In this document: piece after piece, positions 52,745 through 62,047 of the stretch
Position numbering within the stretch: the stretch's first letter is position 1
Layout of the letters: every line of letters starts with the position of its first letter
Origin: Hyphomonas adhaerens MHS-3
Lineage (GTDB): Bacteria > Pseudomonadota > Alphaproteobacteria > Caulobacterales > Hyphomonadaceae
Assembly (NCBI RefSeq): GCF_000685235.1
Contig: NZ_ARYH01000004.1
Coordinates: forward strand, 62,001-126,000
DNA: 64,000 bases
Direction of reading: 5' to 3'
Notes under the pieces: model-generated
Told to the model about the DNA's origin: nothing
What the model saw: the letters and a program-made list of their open reading frames with translations, nothing else
Databases searched by the model: none
Position numbers and translations under genes: made by a program

Positions 52745-53869
52745 TTATGCCGCAGTTTCTGCGTTGCCGGCGCCCATGCGTTCGATCAGTTCGCTTTCCC
52801 AGGTGGAAAGAGAGCCAAGCGCAAGCGCCAGTGCGTTGGATCGCCGGTAGAAGAGATGGCAATCAAATGCCCAGGTGAACCCCATGCCGCCGTGAACCTG
52901 GATGTTGTTCTTGGAACAATGCTGGAATGCCGTCGTCGCCGACACCCGCGCAGTCGCCGCTGCAACAGGCAGTTCCGCCGGGCTGGATCCAAGTGCCCAT
53001 GCACCATAGTAGCAGTTGGACCGTGCCAGCGTGGCAGACACGTACATGTCCGCCAACATGTGCTTGATCGCCTGGAACGAGCCAATCGGACGCCCGAACG
53101 CCATACGCTCCAACGCGTAATCGCGCGCCATTTCCAGAGCGCGGTCAGCGCCTCCCAGCTGCTCAAAAGCCATCAGGACGGCAGCCCGGTCGATCACTTG
53201 GGTCGCGATGTGCCAGCCATCGCCCGCCGCCCCCAGCGGTTCGGCAGGTACTTTGTCAAACGTGAGGCGCGCCTGGCCGCGTGTTGGATCGATCGTTTCC
53301 AGTATGTCGCGCGTTACACCGTCGTCGGTCAGCGTAACCAGATACAGCGATACCTTGTCTGCCTCATCCCGCGCCGCAACAACCGCAAAATCGGCATCAA
53401 ACCCGTCCGCAACAGGCATCTTTGTACCTGATAGCTTGCCGCCTTTTACGCTCGCGGCAATCTTGTCCGGCCCGGCACGCCCCTGTCCTTCGGACAAGGC
53501 GAACGTACCGATGGCCTCACCAGAGGCCAGTTTTGGCAACCACTCTGCTTTCTGGGTGTCAGACCCCGCGAGCAGGAGGAATTCTGCGGCGAGATATATC
53601 GAGGATGATACCGGCACCGGGGCGAGAACCCGGCCCAGTTCCTCTGCAACAACGCAGAGCTCAAGCTGTCCCAGACCAACGCCGCCATACTCTTCCGGAA
53701 TTGCAGCGCCCAGCAGCCCCATTTCAGCGAGGCCCGCATAAAGGGATTTGTCGTAACGCTCGTCACCTTCAAGAATAGTCCGCACCGCTTCGGGCGGACA
53801 TTTTTCGGCCAGGAAGCGGCGCACCTGATCGCGCAACTGCTTCTGCTCGTCGGAGAAGTCCAGGTTCAA
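52745..53869 (-). CDS. Acyl-CoA dehydrogenase, short partner subunit
   Basis: A 374-residue acyl-CoA dehydrogenase-like protein. Features: LRDQVRRFLAEKCPPEAV, YGGVGLGQLELCVVAEELGR, FGRPIGSFQAIKHMLADMY and the C-terminal NIQVHGGMGFTWAFDCHLFYRR. It is the shorter member of a tandem pair; such pairs form alpha2beta2 acyl-CoA dehydrogenases in steroid degradation, although this is only suggested here. It is the first gene of the three-gene set with the longer dehydrogenase and the SDR; the promoter is in the 103 bp upstream, after the hydratase gene. Confidence 0.9.
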   Translation of the reverse strand: MNLDFSDEQKQLRDQVRRFLAEKCPPEAVRTILEGDERYDKSLYAGLAEMGLLGAAIPEEYGGVGLGQLELCVVAEELGRVLAPVPVSSSIYLAAEFLLLAGSDTQKAEWLPKLASGEAIGTFALSEGQGRAGPDKIAASVKGGKLSGTKMPVADGFDADFAVVAARDEADKVSLYLVTLTDDGVTRDILETIDPTRGQARLTFDKVPAEPLGAAGDGWHIATQVIDRAAVLMAFEQLGGADRALEMARDYALERMAFGRPIGSFQAIKHMLADMYVSATLARSNCYYGAWALGSSPAELPVAAATARVSATTAFQHCSKNNIQVHGGMGFTWAFDCHLFYRRSNALALALGSLSTWESELIERMGAGNAETAA

Positions 53870-53972
53870 TATTGCCTCCCAGAATGATTATTTGTCCGGA
53901 GTGTCAGAGTCCGCCGGGCGAAGGTCAAGACATACCGCCAAGGCATCCTTTCTTGATTTCCGGTTGTCTCAA

Positions 53973-54770
53973 TCAGGAGTAGTTCGGCTTCCGCTTTTCG
54001 AAAAATGCCGCAATGCCTTCGGCGAAGTTCGGGTCATTGGCCGTCAGGACCTGGTTACGATCTTCAATCGCCATTGCAGCTTCAAGTCCGGCGACATCAA
54101 CGGCGATGTTCAGGCCGTCCTTTGTGAGACGCAGGCCCAGCGGCGTGGCATGAAGCATATCCTCCACGAAGCCATCAGCTTCCTTCCGCATGTCGCTGCC
54201 ATGAACCACCCGATTTGCGAGACCGATCTCCATCGCTCGCTGGGCCGAGATGAAACGCCCGGTCAGCATGTACTCACTCGCAAGTGACATTCCGACCATC
54301 CTCGGCAGAAAGTAGGAGACTCCCATATCGCAGGACGACAGCCCGATCCGGATAAACGCAGCATTCATGCGGGCATCTTCTGACAAGATCCGGATATCGG
54401 AAGCCAATGCCAGGGCGAACCCACCGCCACTCGCAGCGCCCTGGACCAGACTGATGATCGGCTGGGGACACCGGCGCATTGCAACATAGATCTCGGCGAT
54501 CGACCTTTGGTTATCCAGTCCCTGCTCGACACTGCGCTTGCCGCGATCTTCGGAAGACCCCTTCAGGTCAAGCCCCGCGCAGAATGCCCGGCCTGCCCCT
54601 TCAAGAACGACCACACGCACAGACCTGTCGAAATAAAGGGACTGGAATACCTCCCTCAGCTCGGTAACGAGTTGAGGGTTCAAGGCATTCAACCGGTCGG
54701 GCCGGTTCATCTTGATATTGAGAACTTGGTCTTTCTGCTCAAGAATGAGCGCCTGATAGTCGGATTTCAT
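53973..54770 (-). CDS. Enoyl-CoA hydratase/isomerase
   Basis: A 265-residue crotonase-fold enzyme. The oxyanion-hole segments are AGRAFCAGLDLKG and QGAASGGGFALALASDIRI; MNAAFIRIGLSSCDMGVSYFLPRMVG follows. The second catalytic Glu position of classical hydratases is not obvious (SCDMG), so an isomerase or other crotonase activity is possible. The start is uncertain: ATG at 54770 has GAGG upstream; an ATG at 54788 is the alternative. It is divergent from the FadH gene over 279 bp. Confidence 0.85.
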   Translation of the reverse strand: MKSDYQALILEQKDQVLNIKMNRPDRLNALNPQLVTELREVFQSLYFDRSVRVVVLEGAGRAFCAGLDLKGSSEDRGKRSVEQGLDNQRSIAEIYVAMRRCPQPIISLVQGAASGGGFALALASDIRILSEDARMNAAFIRIGLSSCDMGVSYFLPRMVGMSLASEYMLTGRFISAQRAMEIGLANRVVHGSDMRKEADGFVEDMLHATPLGLRLTKDGLNIAVDVAGLEAAMAIEDRNQVLTANDPNFAEGIAAFFEKRKPNYS

Positions 54771-55049
54771 GATTTCTTGCCTCTGCATTTCCTTACCTTA
54801 GTTCTGGATTGGACAACCACTCAGGCGCAAGGCCTTTCGTAACGGAATGACGCTCCGTAGGCTTACTATCCTTCCGGGAAATTCGAACGGGCCGCATTCC
54901 GTAAGGGCAGGTAAGTTTTCCTTGTCTACACGGTAGAAATGCCCGGAAAAGACTTGTGAAACAGGATCGACACCTCGTACTTTCCTCTCCTGAAAACCTC
55001 ATTTAAGTGCCCTGTAAGCAGGCCTCTCCACTGAAAACAACATGCGACG
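54771..55049. promoter_or_regulatory. Divergent control region between hydratase and FadH genes
   Basis: No gene. ACGGAATG (54842-54849) and CATTCCGT (54895-54902) form a spaced inverted repeat, and an extra CTCCGTA lies beside the first arm. These may be operators for the TetR, AraC or MarR regulators of the island. Candidate only. Confidence 0.35.
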
Positions 55050-57095
55050 ATGCCCATGACCCCTACGACGACTAAATTCCCTCATCTCTTCTCGCCGCTG
55101 CAGGTCGGAAAAACGACAATCAAGAACCGCGCGATCATGGGGTCAATGCATACCGGACTTGAAGAGCAGGCCGACGGGCACATCCGCATGGCGGAGTTCT
55201 TCTCAGAACGGGCCCGTGGCGGCGTTGGCCTGATCATCACGGGTGGAATTTCGCCGAATGAAGAAGGCGGCATGGGCGCGAAGCTTTCAAACTCCGAAGA
55301 AGTTGCGCGGCACCGGGTGATCACCGACGCAGTTCATGAAGCAGCCCCCGACGTGCGCATCTGCATGCAGATCCTGCATACCGGCCCACTCGCGCCGCAC
55401 GACAAATGCGTCGCCCCTTCGCCAATCCGGTCGCGGATCGCGCGCTTCGTTCCGAATGAACTCGATGAAGAAGGCATAGAAAAGCAACTGTCAGATTTCG
55501 CCAACTGCGCCAAATGCGCGAAGGAGGCGGGCTATGACGGTGTCGAAATCATCGGTTCTGCCGGGTACCTTCTGTCGACCTTCCTCGTCCAGAAAACCAA
55601 CTTGCGTACCGACCGCTGGGGCGGCTCCTTCGAGAACCGGATGCGCTTCCCGCTGGAAGTGGTCCGCCGTGGCCGGGCGGCGGTTGGCGATGACTTCATC
55701 ATCATCTTCCGCATTGCCGCCATGGACATGCTGCAAGGCGGCATGTCGTGGGAAGAAATCGTGGAGCTCGCCCACGAACTGGAAAACGCGGGCGTTTCCA
55801 TCATCTCCACGCACTTCACCTGGCATGAGTCAGCGGTACCGACCATTGCCACGATGGTGCCTCGCGCCGCTTTCACCAGCGTGACCGGGCGCCTGAAAAA
55901 GGTGGTCAACGTTCCGGTCATCACGAGCAATCGTATCAATATGCCGGATGTCGCTGAAGCCGTGCTTGAGCGTGGAGACGCTGATCTGGTTTCCATGGCG
56001 CGCCCGATGCTCGCGGACTCGCAATTCATGAAGAAAGCCGCTGAAGGCCGTGAAGACGAGATCAACACCTGCATTGCCTGCAACCAGGCCTGCCTGGACC
56101 ACACGTTCGGTGGCAATCAGGAAGTCAGCTGCCTGGTCAATCCGCGTGCCTGTCACGAGACTCAGCTGATTTACAAACCAACGACTTCTCCGAAGCGCAT
56201 TGCTGTTGTGGGAGCCGGCCCTGCCGGTCTGGCCTATTCGACGATCGCAGCAGAGCGCGGACACAAGGTTGATCTATTCGATCAGGCACCTGAAATTGGC
56301 GGTCAATTCAATCTTGCGAAAAGAGTTCCGGGTAAAGAAGAGTTTTACGAAACACTGCGGTACTTCAAACGACAGCTTGAAGTTACCGGCGTGAATGTGA
56401 CGCTCGAAAAGCGCATTGACTCGGACTTCCTGAAGTCCGGCGGATATGATGAAATCATTTTTGCAACGGGGATCCGCCCGAGAACGCCCGCGATCGAGGG
56501 CATCGATCATCCAAGTGTTGTCGGATACATTGATGCCATCATGGGCAACAAGCCAATCGGCAAGCGCGTGGCAATTATTGGCGCAGGCGGCATCGGGTTT
56601 GATGTTGCGGAGCTGATTACGCATGTGGGCAAATCGTCTGCGCTGGACATCGACAAATTCGCGAAGGAATGGGGCATCGACTTCAAGAACCATCCGCGGG
56701 GCGGTGTGACAGGCGTAGAGCCCGTCGTTGAAGAATCTCCGCGAGACGTCTGGCTGCTGCAACGCAAGAATACAGCTGTGGGCCGCGGGCTCGGCAAAAC
56801 GACCGGCTGGACACATCGCCTGACTCTCAACCGCAAAGGCGTCCGCATGGTTCCGGGGGTCACCTATGAACGGATTGATGACGAAGGCCTCCATTGCCTG
56901 GTCGATGGGGAACCAAAAACGCTGGAAGTCGATACGATCATCCTTTGCGCCGGGCAGGAACCGCTACGAGACGTATACGACCAGTATCAGGGGGAGTCAG
57001 CAAACGCGGCCCTCGTCGGTGGTGCATTTGAAGCCGCTGAACTCGATGCAAAACGAGCAATCAATCAAGCGGCTCACCTCGCCGCCGAAGTGTAG
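55050..57095 (+). CDS. fadH: 2,4-dienoyl-CoA reductase, FadH type
   Basis: A 681-residue iron-sulfur flavoenzyme that reduces 2,4-dienoyl-CoA during beta-oxidation of unsaturated acids. N-terminal OYE-like TIM barrel (about 1-350): catalytic Tyr in EIIGSAGYLLSTF and His in THFTWHESAVPTIATMVPR. The 4Fe-4S cysteines follow in CIACNQACLD and SCLVNPRAC, exactly as in FadH. The C-terminal part holds FAD and NADPH sites (VVGAGPAGLAYSTIAAERG, AIIGAGGIGFDVAEL). A different enoate substrate is possible. Followed by a terminator at 57141. Confidence 0.93.
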   Translation: MPMTPTTTKFPHLFSPLQVGKTTIKNRAIMGSMHTGLEEQADGHIRMAEFFSERARGGVGLIITGGISPNEEGGMGAKLSNSEEVARHRVITDAVHEAAPDVRICMQILHTGPLAPHDKCVAPSPIRSRIARFVPNELDEEGIEKQLSDFANCAKCAKEAGYDGVEIIGSAGYLLSTFLVQKTNLRTDRWGGSFENRMRFPLEVVRRGRAAVGDDFIIIFRIAAMDMLQGGMSWEEIVELAHELENAGVSIISTHFTWHESAVPTIATMVPRAAFTSVTGRLKKVVNVPVITSNRINMPDVAEAVLERGDADLVSMARPMLADSQFMKKAAEGREDEINTCIACNQACLDHTFGGNQEVSCLVNPRACHETQLIYKPTTSPKRIAVVGAGPAGLAYSTIAAERGHKVDLFDQAPEIGGQFNLAKRVPGKEEFYETLRYFKRQLEVTGVNVTLEKRIDSDFLKSGGYDEIIFATGIRPRTPAIEGIDHPSVVGYIDAIMGNKPIGKRVAIIGAGGIGFDVAELITHVGKSSALDIDKFAKEWGIDFKNHPRGGVTGVEPVVEESPRDVWLLQRKNTAVGRGLGKTTGWTHRLTLNRKGVRMVPGVTYERIDDEGLHCLVDGEPKTLEVDTIILCAGQEPLRDVYDQYQGESANAALVGGAFEAAELDAKRAINQAAHLAAEV

Positions 57096-57140
57096 CATCC
57101 GCATTACCGGCCTTCTGCTTTAAGCCAGCGCACAATTACG

Positions 57141-57179
57141 GCCATGTCACTCCAGAAGATGGAGCGGCATGGCCTTTTT
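57141..57179 (+). terminator. Rho-independent terminator after fadH
   Basis: Bases 57141-57154 pair with 57160-57173 (14-bp stem with one mismatch and one G-T pair, loop GAAGA), followed by TTTTT at 57175-57179. It lies 46 bp after the fadH stop. Confidence 0.75.
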
Positions 57180-57219
57180 CGTTCAGAATACGAACATGGG
57201 CAGCCAGAAGGAGGAAGAC

Positions 57220-57246
57220 AGCCCGGCCCCGCCGCCGGGCCGGGCT
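57220..57246. repeat. G/C-rich 10-bp hairpin upstream of small LysM-like gene
   Basis: AGCCCGGCCC and GGGCCGGGCT pair perfectly around a 7-base loop. No T-run on either strand. It lies 103 bp before the small gene at 57349, within the presumed promoter/leader of the amidohydrolase operon. Confidence 0.5.
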
Positions 57247-57348
57247 CATACACGCCCCTGCCCCAACGTCATATTCGGCTTGGCTCATCCCGTGCTTGCC
57301 CAAATTATTGGAACGTGTTCTAGTTTTCTCCAAAAGGGAGAAAACAAC

Positions 57349-57591
57349 ATGCCGACAAGCCAGCTTACGAGAGTCCGAAAATCCATTCTGCCCGCCGCTG
57401 GCGACACCTGGCAAAGCATCGCGAAACGTGAACTTTCAGGCATGAACGAAGACGAAGGCGTCTCCAGCCTCCAAAGCTGGAACCTGCATGTTTTCATGCG
57501 GTCATCAGGCGCGGCCGGTGGGCCCAAATCCGGAAACCCGATCCTGCCCAGCGACGTGATCTTCGTGGAACCTCCGATGAGCGATGCATGA
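57349..57591 (+). CDS. Small LysM-like protein
   Basis: An 80-residue protein starting MPTSQLTRVRKSILP. The stretch AAGDTWQSIAKRELSGMNEDEGVSSLQSWNLHVFM ... ILPSDVIFVEPP follows the LysM pattern (GDT-I-A, an asparagine-hydrophobic helix, then a P-x-D/G-x-V/I-V/L-P end), with a longer insert than usual. No signal peptide, so it is unlikely to bind peptidoglycan and may instead be an intracellular partner. AAGGGAG-like site upstream. Its stop overlaps the ATG of the next gene (ATGA). First gene of the amidohydrolase operon. Confidence 0.65.
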   Translation: MPTSQLTRVRKSILPAAGDTWQSIAKRELSGMNEDEGVSSLQSWNLHVFMRSSGAAGGPKSGNPILPSDVIFVEPPMSDA

Positions 57592-57839
57592 CCATTGCGA
57601 CAATCCAGAATGTAGACATCGGCGCCGCACATGACGGTGAGGCTGAGCTGTTGGTGACATTGGAGTACGGCAATGGCGGACGCACGCAGGTGACGTTGGA
57701 CGAGTTCGCTGTCCGCACCCTGCTTTCCAGCTGTAAGGCCCAAACGCCAGAAGACCTTATCGGGGCGGATTGGGCGCTGGTACGCGACGCCCTCATCGCC
57801 TCGTCCGAACGGTACGCCGAACACACAAGAAACGAATAA
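57588..57839 (+). CDS. Small hypothetical protein
   Basis: An 83-residue cytoplasmic protein, not recognised. The first part is beta-rich (IQNVDIGAAHDGEAELLVTLEYGNGGRTQVTLDEFAV), the second helical (RTLLSSCKAQTPEDLIGADWALVRDALIASSERYAE). It overlaps the LysM-like gene by 4 bases and is 17 bp from the amidohydrolase start, so all three are probably translated together and may work together. Confidence 0.65.
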   Translation: MTIATIQNVDIGAAHDGEAELLVTLEYGNGGRTQVTLDEFAVRTLLSSCKAQTPEDLIGADWALVRDALIASSERYAEHTRNE

Positions 57840-57856
57840 AAAGGGAGATAACTGAC

Positions 57857-59551
57857 ATGTATGACCTGATCATCAGGAACGGTACGGTCGTCGATGGGTC
57901 TGGCCTGCCAGCCTACAAGGCCGATATTGCGGTAAGCGGCAACAAGATCGAAAAGATAGGCCACATCGCCGGTAAGGCGGCGAAGGAAATCGACGCCGAG
58001 GGCCGGATCGTGGCACCGGGATTTATCGATCCGCACACACATTTTGACGCCCAGCTGTTGTGGGATGGCTTTGCGAAGCCCGCGCTCTCGCATGGCGTGA
58101 CAACCATCGTGCCGGGAAATTGCTCTTTGTCTCTCGCTCCGCTGAAGTCAGAGCACCGGATGAAACTGGTCGGAATGTTCAATCAGATCGAAGAAATGCC
58201 GCTGAAGGCTTTTGAAGAAGGGGTTGTGTGGGATTGGGAGACTTTCTCCGAATACATCACCCGCATTCGCAAAGGGCTCGCGATCAACGTTGCGCCACTT
58301 GTTGGCCATAGCGTCCTGCGCCTGTGGGTCATGGGGGATGCCGCCATGGAGCGCACGGCCACCGAAGCGGAAATCGCGGAGATGCAGTCTGTCTTGCGTG
58401 AGTGCCTGGACGCCGGCGCAATTGGCCTCTCCACAAGCTATGTGGACATGGACGAAAAACTGCAGCCCGTGCCCAGCCGGCATGCTGATGCCAGCGAGGT
58501 GGATGCGCTCGCCAGCGTTCTGGGTGAATACGGACGCGTTCTGCAGATCGTTCCGGAGTTCTACGACCCCGACCTGACAATTGCACGGCTGGACCAATTG
58601 GCAGAACTCTCCCTGAAGTATGACATTCCAACAACGTTTTCCCCGCTCTTCGTCAATGCCGACAACACGGATGCTGTCGACAGGGTCATCCGGCGGGTCG
58701 ACGAACAATTCGCGCGCGGGGCCCGGGTCTGGCCGCAAGTACAGACCCGCCCGATCGACATCAGCTTCTGCTTTGCGGTGCCGAGCCTGCTCTTCATTCG
58801 CCTGCCGAGTTGGTATGGCGTCATGCGCTTTGGGACCCACGACCAGATCATTGCAGCGTTCCGCGACGAGGAAACCCGCAAGAAGCTGGTCGCCGAAGCT
58901 GCACAGCAAGGCGATCTTTGGCCGGTTCTGCGCCTGCGTCACGTCAACACGCCAGAGAACCAGAAATATGTCGGCAAGACCTTGGCCGAGATTGCTGAAA
59001 TGCGTGGAACAACCGCAATCGACGCGATGATCGACCTGTCCCTTGAAGAAGACCTCGACGCACACTTCATTGCCGCGAGCATGGGGCACAATTCGGACGA
59101 GAAAGTTTCCAGCATGCTGAAACACCCGCACGTCCACATTGGCGCGAGCGATGGCGGAGCCCATATTCTCTCCTTCTCCACCTATGGAGACACAGGTTAT
59201 CTGTTCGGCCACTTCGTCCGTAATCTGAAGGCCATGAGTATTGAGGAAGCGGTCAAAAAGGTTACGCACGACACGGCTGCCATCTGGGGCGTCCCTGACC
59301 GCGGCCTCCTGCAAGAAGGCTATGTCGCCGATATCGTCGTATTCGATCCTGATGCCATCGACCGCGGAGAAGAAATCTATGTTCAGGACGTGCCGGGCGA
59401 TGGCAGCCGTTATGTCCGTGAATCCCATGGTGTTGAAACCGTTATCGTCGGTGGCGGTATCGCCTGGTCTGCCAGTGAGGGGTACCAGGACACGCGAGGC
59501 GAAGTTCTTCCTGGGGCCAACGCTGGCGCGCGTCCTAAGGAGGCGGCATGA
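57857..59551 (+). CDS. Amidohydrolase (N-acyl-D-amino-acid deacylase-like, Amidohydro_3)
   Basis: A 564-residue TIM-barrel metal hydrolase. Metal ligands visible: HTH in GFIDPHTHFDAQ, Cys in TTIVPGNCSLSLAP and Asp in IGASDGGAHIL. The Ser-His expected at the third ligand of D-aminoacylases reads FSPLFVN here, and the later region is RVWPQVQTRP. It therefore belongs to an uncharacterised subgroup and true D-aminoacylase activity is doubtful. AAGGGAG precedes the ATG; open frame further upstream excluded. Its stop overlaps the next ATG (ATGA). Confidence 0.85.
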   Translation: MYDLIIRNGTVVDGSGLPAYKADIAVSGNKIEKIGHIAGKAAKEIDAEGRIVAPGFIDPHTHFDAQLLWDGFAKPALSHGVTTIVPGNCSLSLAPLKSEHRMKLVGMFNQIEEMPLKAFEEGVVWDWETFSEYITRIRKGLAINVAPLVGHSVLRLWVMGDAAMERTATEAEIAEMQSVLRECLDAGAIGLSTSYVDMDEKLQPVPSRHADASEVDALASVLGEYGRVLQIVPEFYDPDLTIARLDQLAELSLKYDIPTTFSPLFVNADNTDAVDRVIRRVDEQFARGARVWPQVQTRPIDISFCFAVPSLLFIRLPSWYGVMRFGTHDQIIAAFRDEETRKKLVAEAAQQGDLWPVLRLRHVNTPENQKYVGKTLAEIAEMRGTTAIDAMIDLSLEEDLDAHFIAASMGHNSDEKVSSMLKHPHVHIGASDGGAHILSFSTYGDTGYLFGHFVRNLKAMSIEEAVKKVTHDTAAIWGVPDRGLLQEGYVADIVVFDPDAIDRGEEIYVQDVPGDGSRYVRESHGVETVIVGGGIAWSASEGYQDTRGEVLPGANAGARPKEAA

Positions 59552-60510
59552 GCTGGCCCGGCGTAACGCAAAGGCGCGTCGGAACGAACGGAATCCATCT
59601 GAACATTGCAGAAGCAGGCGAAGGCCCACTCGTCCTGCTGCTGCATGGATTTCCTGAGTCCTGGTATTCCTGGCGCCATCAGTTCGCACCGCTGGCCGAG
59701 GCTGGCTACCATGTCGTTGCCCCAGACATGCGGGGATACGGAAAAAGCGACAAGCCGGAGGAAATCACCGACTACAATCAGGTGGAGGTGGTGAACGACA
59801 TCATCGGCCTTATCCCGGCGCTCGGTTACGACGAGGCCATTGTGATCGGTCATGACTGGGGCGCACCGACAGCCTGGGCATGCGCCTTGTTCCACCCCGA
59901 CAAAGTGCGTGCCGTCGGCGGACTTTCGGTGCCTTTCATGCCGCGCTCCCCCGTGCAGCCGATGCCATTGATGCGGGAAATGTTCAAAGGCCAGTTCTTC
60001 TACCAGCTTTACTTCCAGGAACCTGGCGTTGCCGAAGCCGAATTCGAAGCAGACCTGAAGACCAGCCTCCGCAAATTTCTCTGCATGGCGGGCGGAGAAA
60101 CAGACCTGTCCGCACTCCCCGAGAAAGCGGAGGACGATGATCTGCTATCCAGCCTGCCATATCCGGAACAGCTCCCGCCATGGCTATCGGAGGCAGACCT
60201 GGAATTCTACGCAAATGAATTCTCGAACTCGACGATGCGTGGACCGATCAACTATTATCGAAACCATGACCTCACCTGGGAAATGACCGAAGGCGCGCCG
60301 ACGGAAATTCTTCAACCTGCCATGTTCCTGGCCGGCACAAATGACGGTGTGGTGATGATGGCCGCCGAAGCGATCAAGGCAATGCCGCACTTCGTAAAGG
60401 ATCTGCGCATCAACCACATGATCGAAGGCATCGGACACTGGACCCAACAGGAAGCGCCGGATGAGGTAAACAATCAGATCCTGGCCTTTCTGAAAGACGT
60501 CGACTCTTGA
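59548..60510 (+). CDS. Alpha/beta hydrolase, epoxide-hydrolase-like
   Basis: A 320-residue hydrolase. The oxyanion segment HGFPESWYSWRHQ, nucleophile elbow GHDWGAP (Asp, as in epoxide hydrolases and dehalogenases), an acid in LAGTNDGVV and catalytic His in IEGIGHWTQQEAP are all present. INYYRNHDL carries the tyrosine expected to polarise the epoxide. It likely opens an epoxide to a diol; dehalogenase activity is less likely because of the HGFPESW motif. Coupled to the amidohydrolase gene by a 4-base overlap, and followed by the FAD oxidoreductase. Confidence 0.88.
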   Translation: MSWPGVTQRRVGTNGIHLNIAEAGEGPLVLLLHGFPESWYSWRHQFAPLAEAGYHVVAPDMRGYGKSDKPEEITDYNQVEVVNDIIGLIPALGYDEAIVIGHDWGAPTAWACALFHPDKVRAVGGLSVPFMPRSPVQPMPLMREMFKGQFFYQLYFQEPGVAEAEFEADLKTSLRKFLCMAGGETDLSALPEKAEDDDLLSSLPYPEQLPPWLSEADLEFYANEFSNSTMRGPINYYRNHDLTWEMTEGAPTEILQPAMFLAGTNDGVVMMAAEAIKAMPHFVKDLRINHMIEGIGHWTQQEAPDEVNNQILAFLKDVDS

Positions 60511-60526
60511 TTCAGCGAGGAAAGAC

Positions 60527-62047
60527 ATGACGGAAAAAGTCATCGTGATCGGGGCTGGCATTGGCGGCCTGTGTACAGCCCTGATGTTGCAGCCGACCGG
60601 CCGGGAAATCCTGCTTCTCGAACGAGACGGTCCAATCGGGACGGATGAACCGGACGAGTTGTTCCGGACATGGAAGCGAACCGGCGTTGGACATGTGCGG
60701 CAGAGCCACGCCTTTCTGGCGCGCCTTCGCACGATCCTGAAAGACGAACATCCCGCCCTGCTGGAGAGTCTGTTATCGCACGGCGCGCGAGAACTGACGT
60801 TCGACATGATGCTGACCGAACAGCAACAAGAAAGCTATCGCGCGAAACCGGAAGACGCGGCGCTGACGATTATAACGAGTCGGCGCACGACCCTGGAAAT
60901 GGTCATTCGCCGGTATGTGGAATCCTTGCCGAACGTGACAGTCCAGTCCGGCTTTTTCGTGCGGAAGCTGATCACGAAAAAGGAACCGGACGGCACTTTT
61001 GCTGTGAGCGGTGTCGAAGGCAATCACGACGACACGCCGACCGTCGTCACAGCAGATCTCGTCGTCGATGCATCCGGCAAGGGTGGCTTCACGATCGAAC
61101 AATTGATGGACGAAGGCGCAAACATCCGGGAGGAGAGCGAAACAGCGGGCATTCTGTACTTTACCCGACACTACCGCCTTCTTCCTGGCCAGTCCGAGCC
61201 GGATCGAACGACGAACCCACCCGCCTCAGGAGATCTCGGTTACCTGAAGTTCGGTGTCTTCCCAGGGGACAATGGCAATTTCTCCATTACGATTGCCTTG
61301 CCCGAGATTGAGATGGAACTACGCAAGAATATTCTCAACCCGGATGTTTTTCACCGGATTACCCTCATGCTGCCGGGGCTGTCCCCATGGACCAACGAGG
61401 CGCGTTCACAAGCCACGAGCAAAGTGTTCGGCATGGGAGACCTGAACAATCGCTGGCGGGATATGGTGACAGACGGAAAGCCGGCTGTACTGGGCTATTT
61501 CCCGCTCGGCGACACGCTGGTTCGAACAAACCCGCTGTACGGTCGCGGCTGTTCCTTCGCCGCGGTGAGTGCGCAGCTGCTGCGTCAGACGCTGGACGAG
61601 TCGGACGACCCTGCGAAACGCGCCGTCGCTTATCATGATGGAATACAGGCCGATCTGCGCCCGTACTACATCAATCAACGAAAACAGGACCGGAGTGCAA
61701 TACGCCGTGCCAGACGAAACCTGGCACCCGAAGCGACCCAATCCTTCCGCGCGCGCATGCTCGAAAGTTTCGCAGAAGACGGCGTGCGGATCGCATTGCG
61801 GTCAGATACGCGTCTATTGCGCGATGCCATGCGCGGGTTCCATATGCTGGAGCATCCGGACAAGTGGCTCGGCAAGCCTCACAACCTGGCGAAAGTGCTC
61901 TATTACTGGGCTCGCGGAAAGAAAGCGAACTCAGCAGCTTACCCGCCATCTCCCGGCCCGGAGCGGGCGGATATGCTCTCCGCACTTCAAATCGACCCCC
62001 AAGCCGATATCATCCGCCTCGAACAGGATGAGTCTCTCGCCGCATGA
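60527..62047 (+). CDS. FAD-dependent oxidoreductase
   Basis: A 506-residue flavoprotein with the FAD-binding motif VIVIGAGIGGLCTALML at the N-terminus, VVDASGKGG in the middle and VLGYFPLGDTLVRTNPLYGRGCSFAAVSAQLL near the end, resembling geranylgeranyl-reductase or flavin-dependent monooxygenase/halogenase folds. No Trp-halogenase WxWxIP motif is seen. It could be the epoxidase partner of the upstream epoxide hydrolase, inferred from neighbourhood. Its stop overlaps the TetR start (ATGA). Confidence 0.85.
   Translation: MTEKVIVIGAGIGGLCTALMLQPTGREILLLERDGPIGTDEPDELFRTWKRTGVGHVRQSHAFLARLRTILKDEHPALLESLLSHGARELTFDMMLTEQQQESYRAKPEDAALTIITSRRTTLEMVIRRYVESLPNVTVQSGFFVRKLITKKEPDGTFAVSGVEGNHDDTPTVVTADLVVDASGKGGFTIEQLMDEGANIREESETAGILYFTRHYRLLPGQSEPDRTTNPPASGDLGYLKFGVFPGDNGNFSITIALPEIEMELRKNILNPDVFHRITLMLPGLSPWTNEARSQATSKVFGMGDLNNRWRDMVTDGKPAVLGYFPLGDTLVRTNPLYGRGCSFAAVSAQLLRQTLDESDDPAKRAVAYHDGIQADLRPYYINQRKQDRSAIRRARRNLAPEATQSFRARMLESFAEDGVRIALRSDTRLLRDAMRGFHMLEHPDKWLGKPHNLAKVLYYWARGKKANSAAYPPSPGPERADMLSALQIDPQADIIRLEQDESLAA

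Noticed and set aside
58148..59689. 513-codon minus-strand frame over the amidohydrolase gene
   Set aside because: Antisense to a gene with clear metal-site motifs and coupled neighbours; no recognisable protein.
60527..62047. FAD protein considered as tryptophan halogenase
   Set aside because: No WxWxIP motif or halogenase lysine context was seen; only the general FAD fold is supported.
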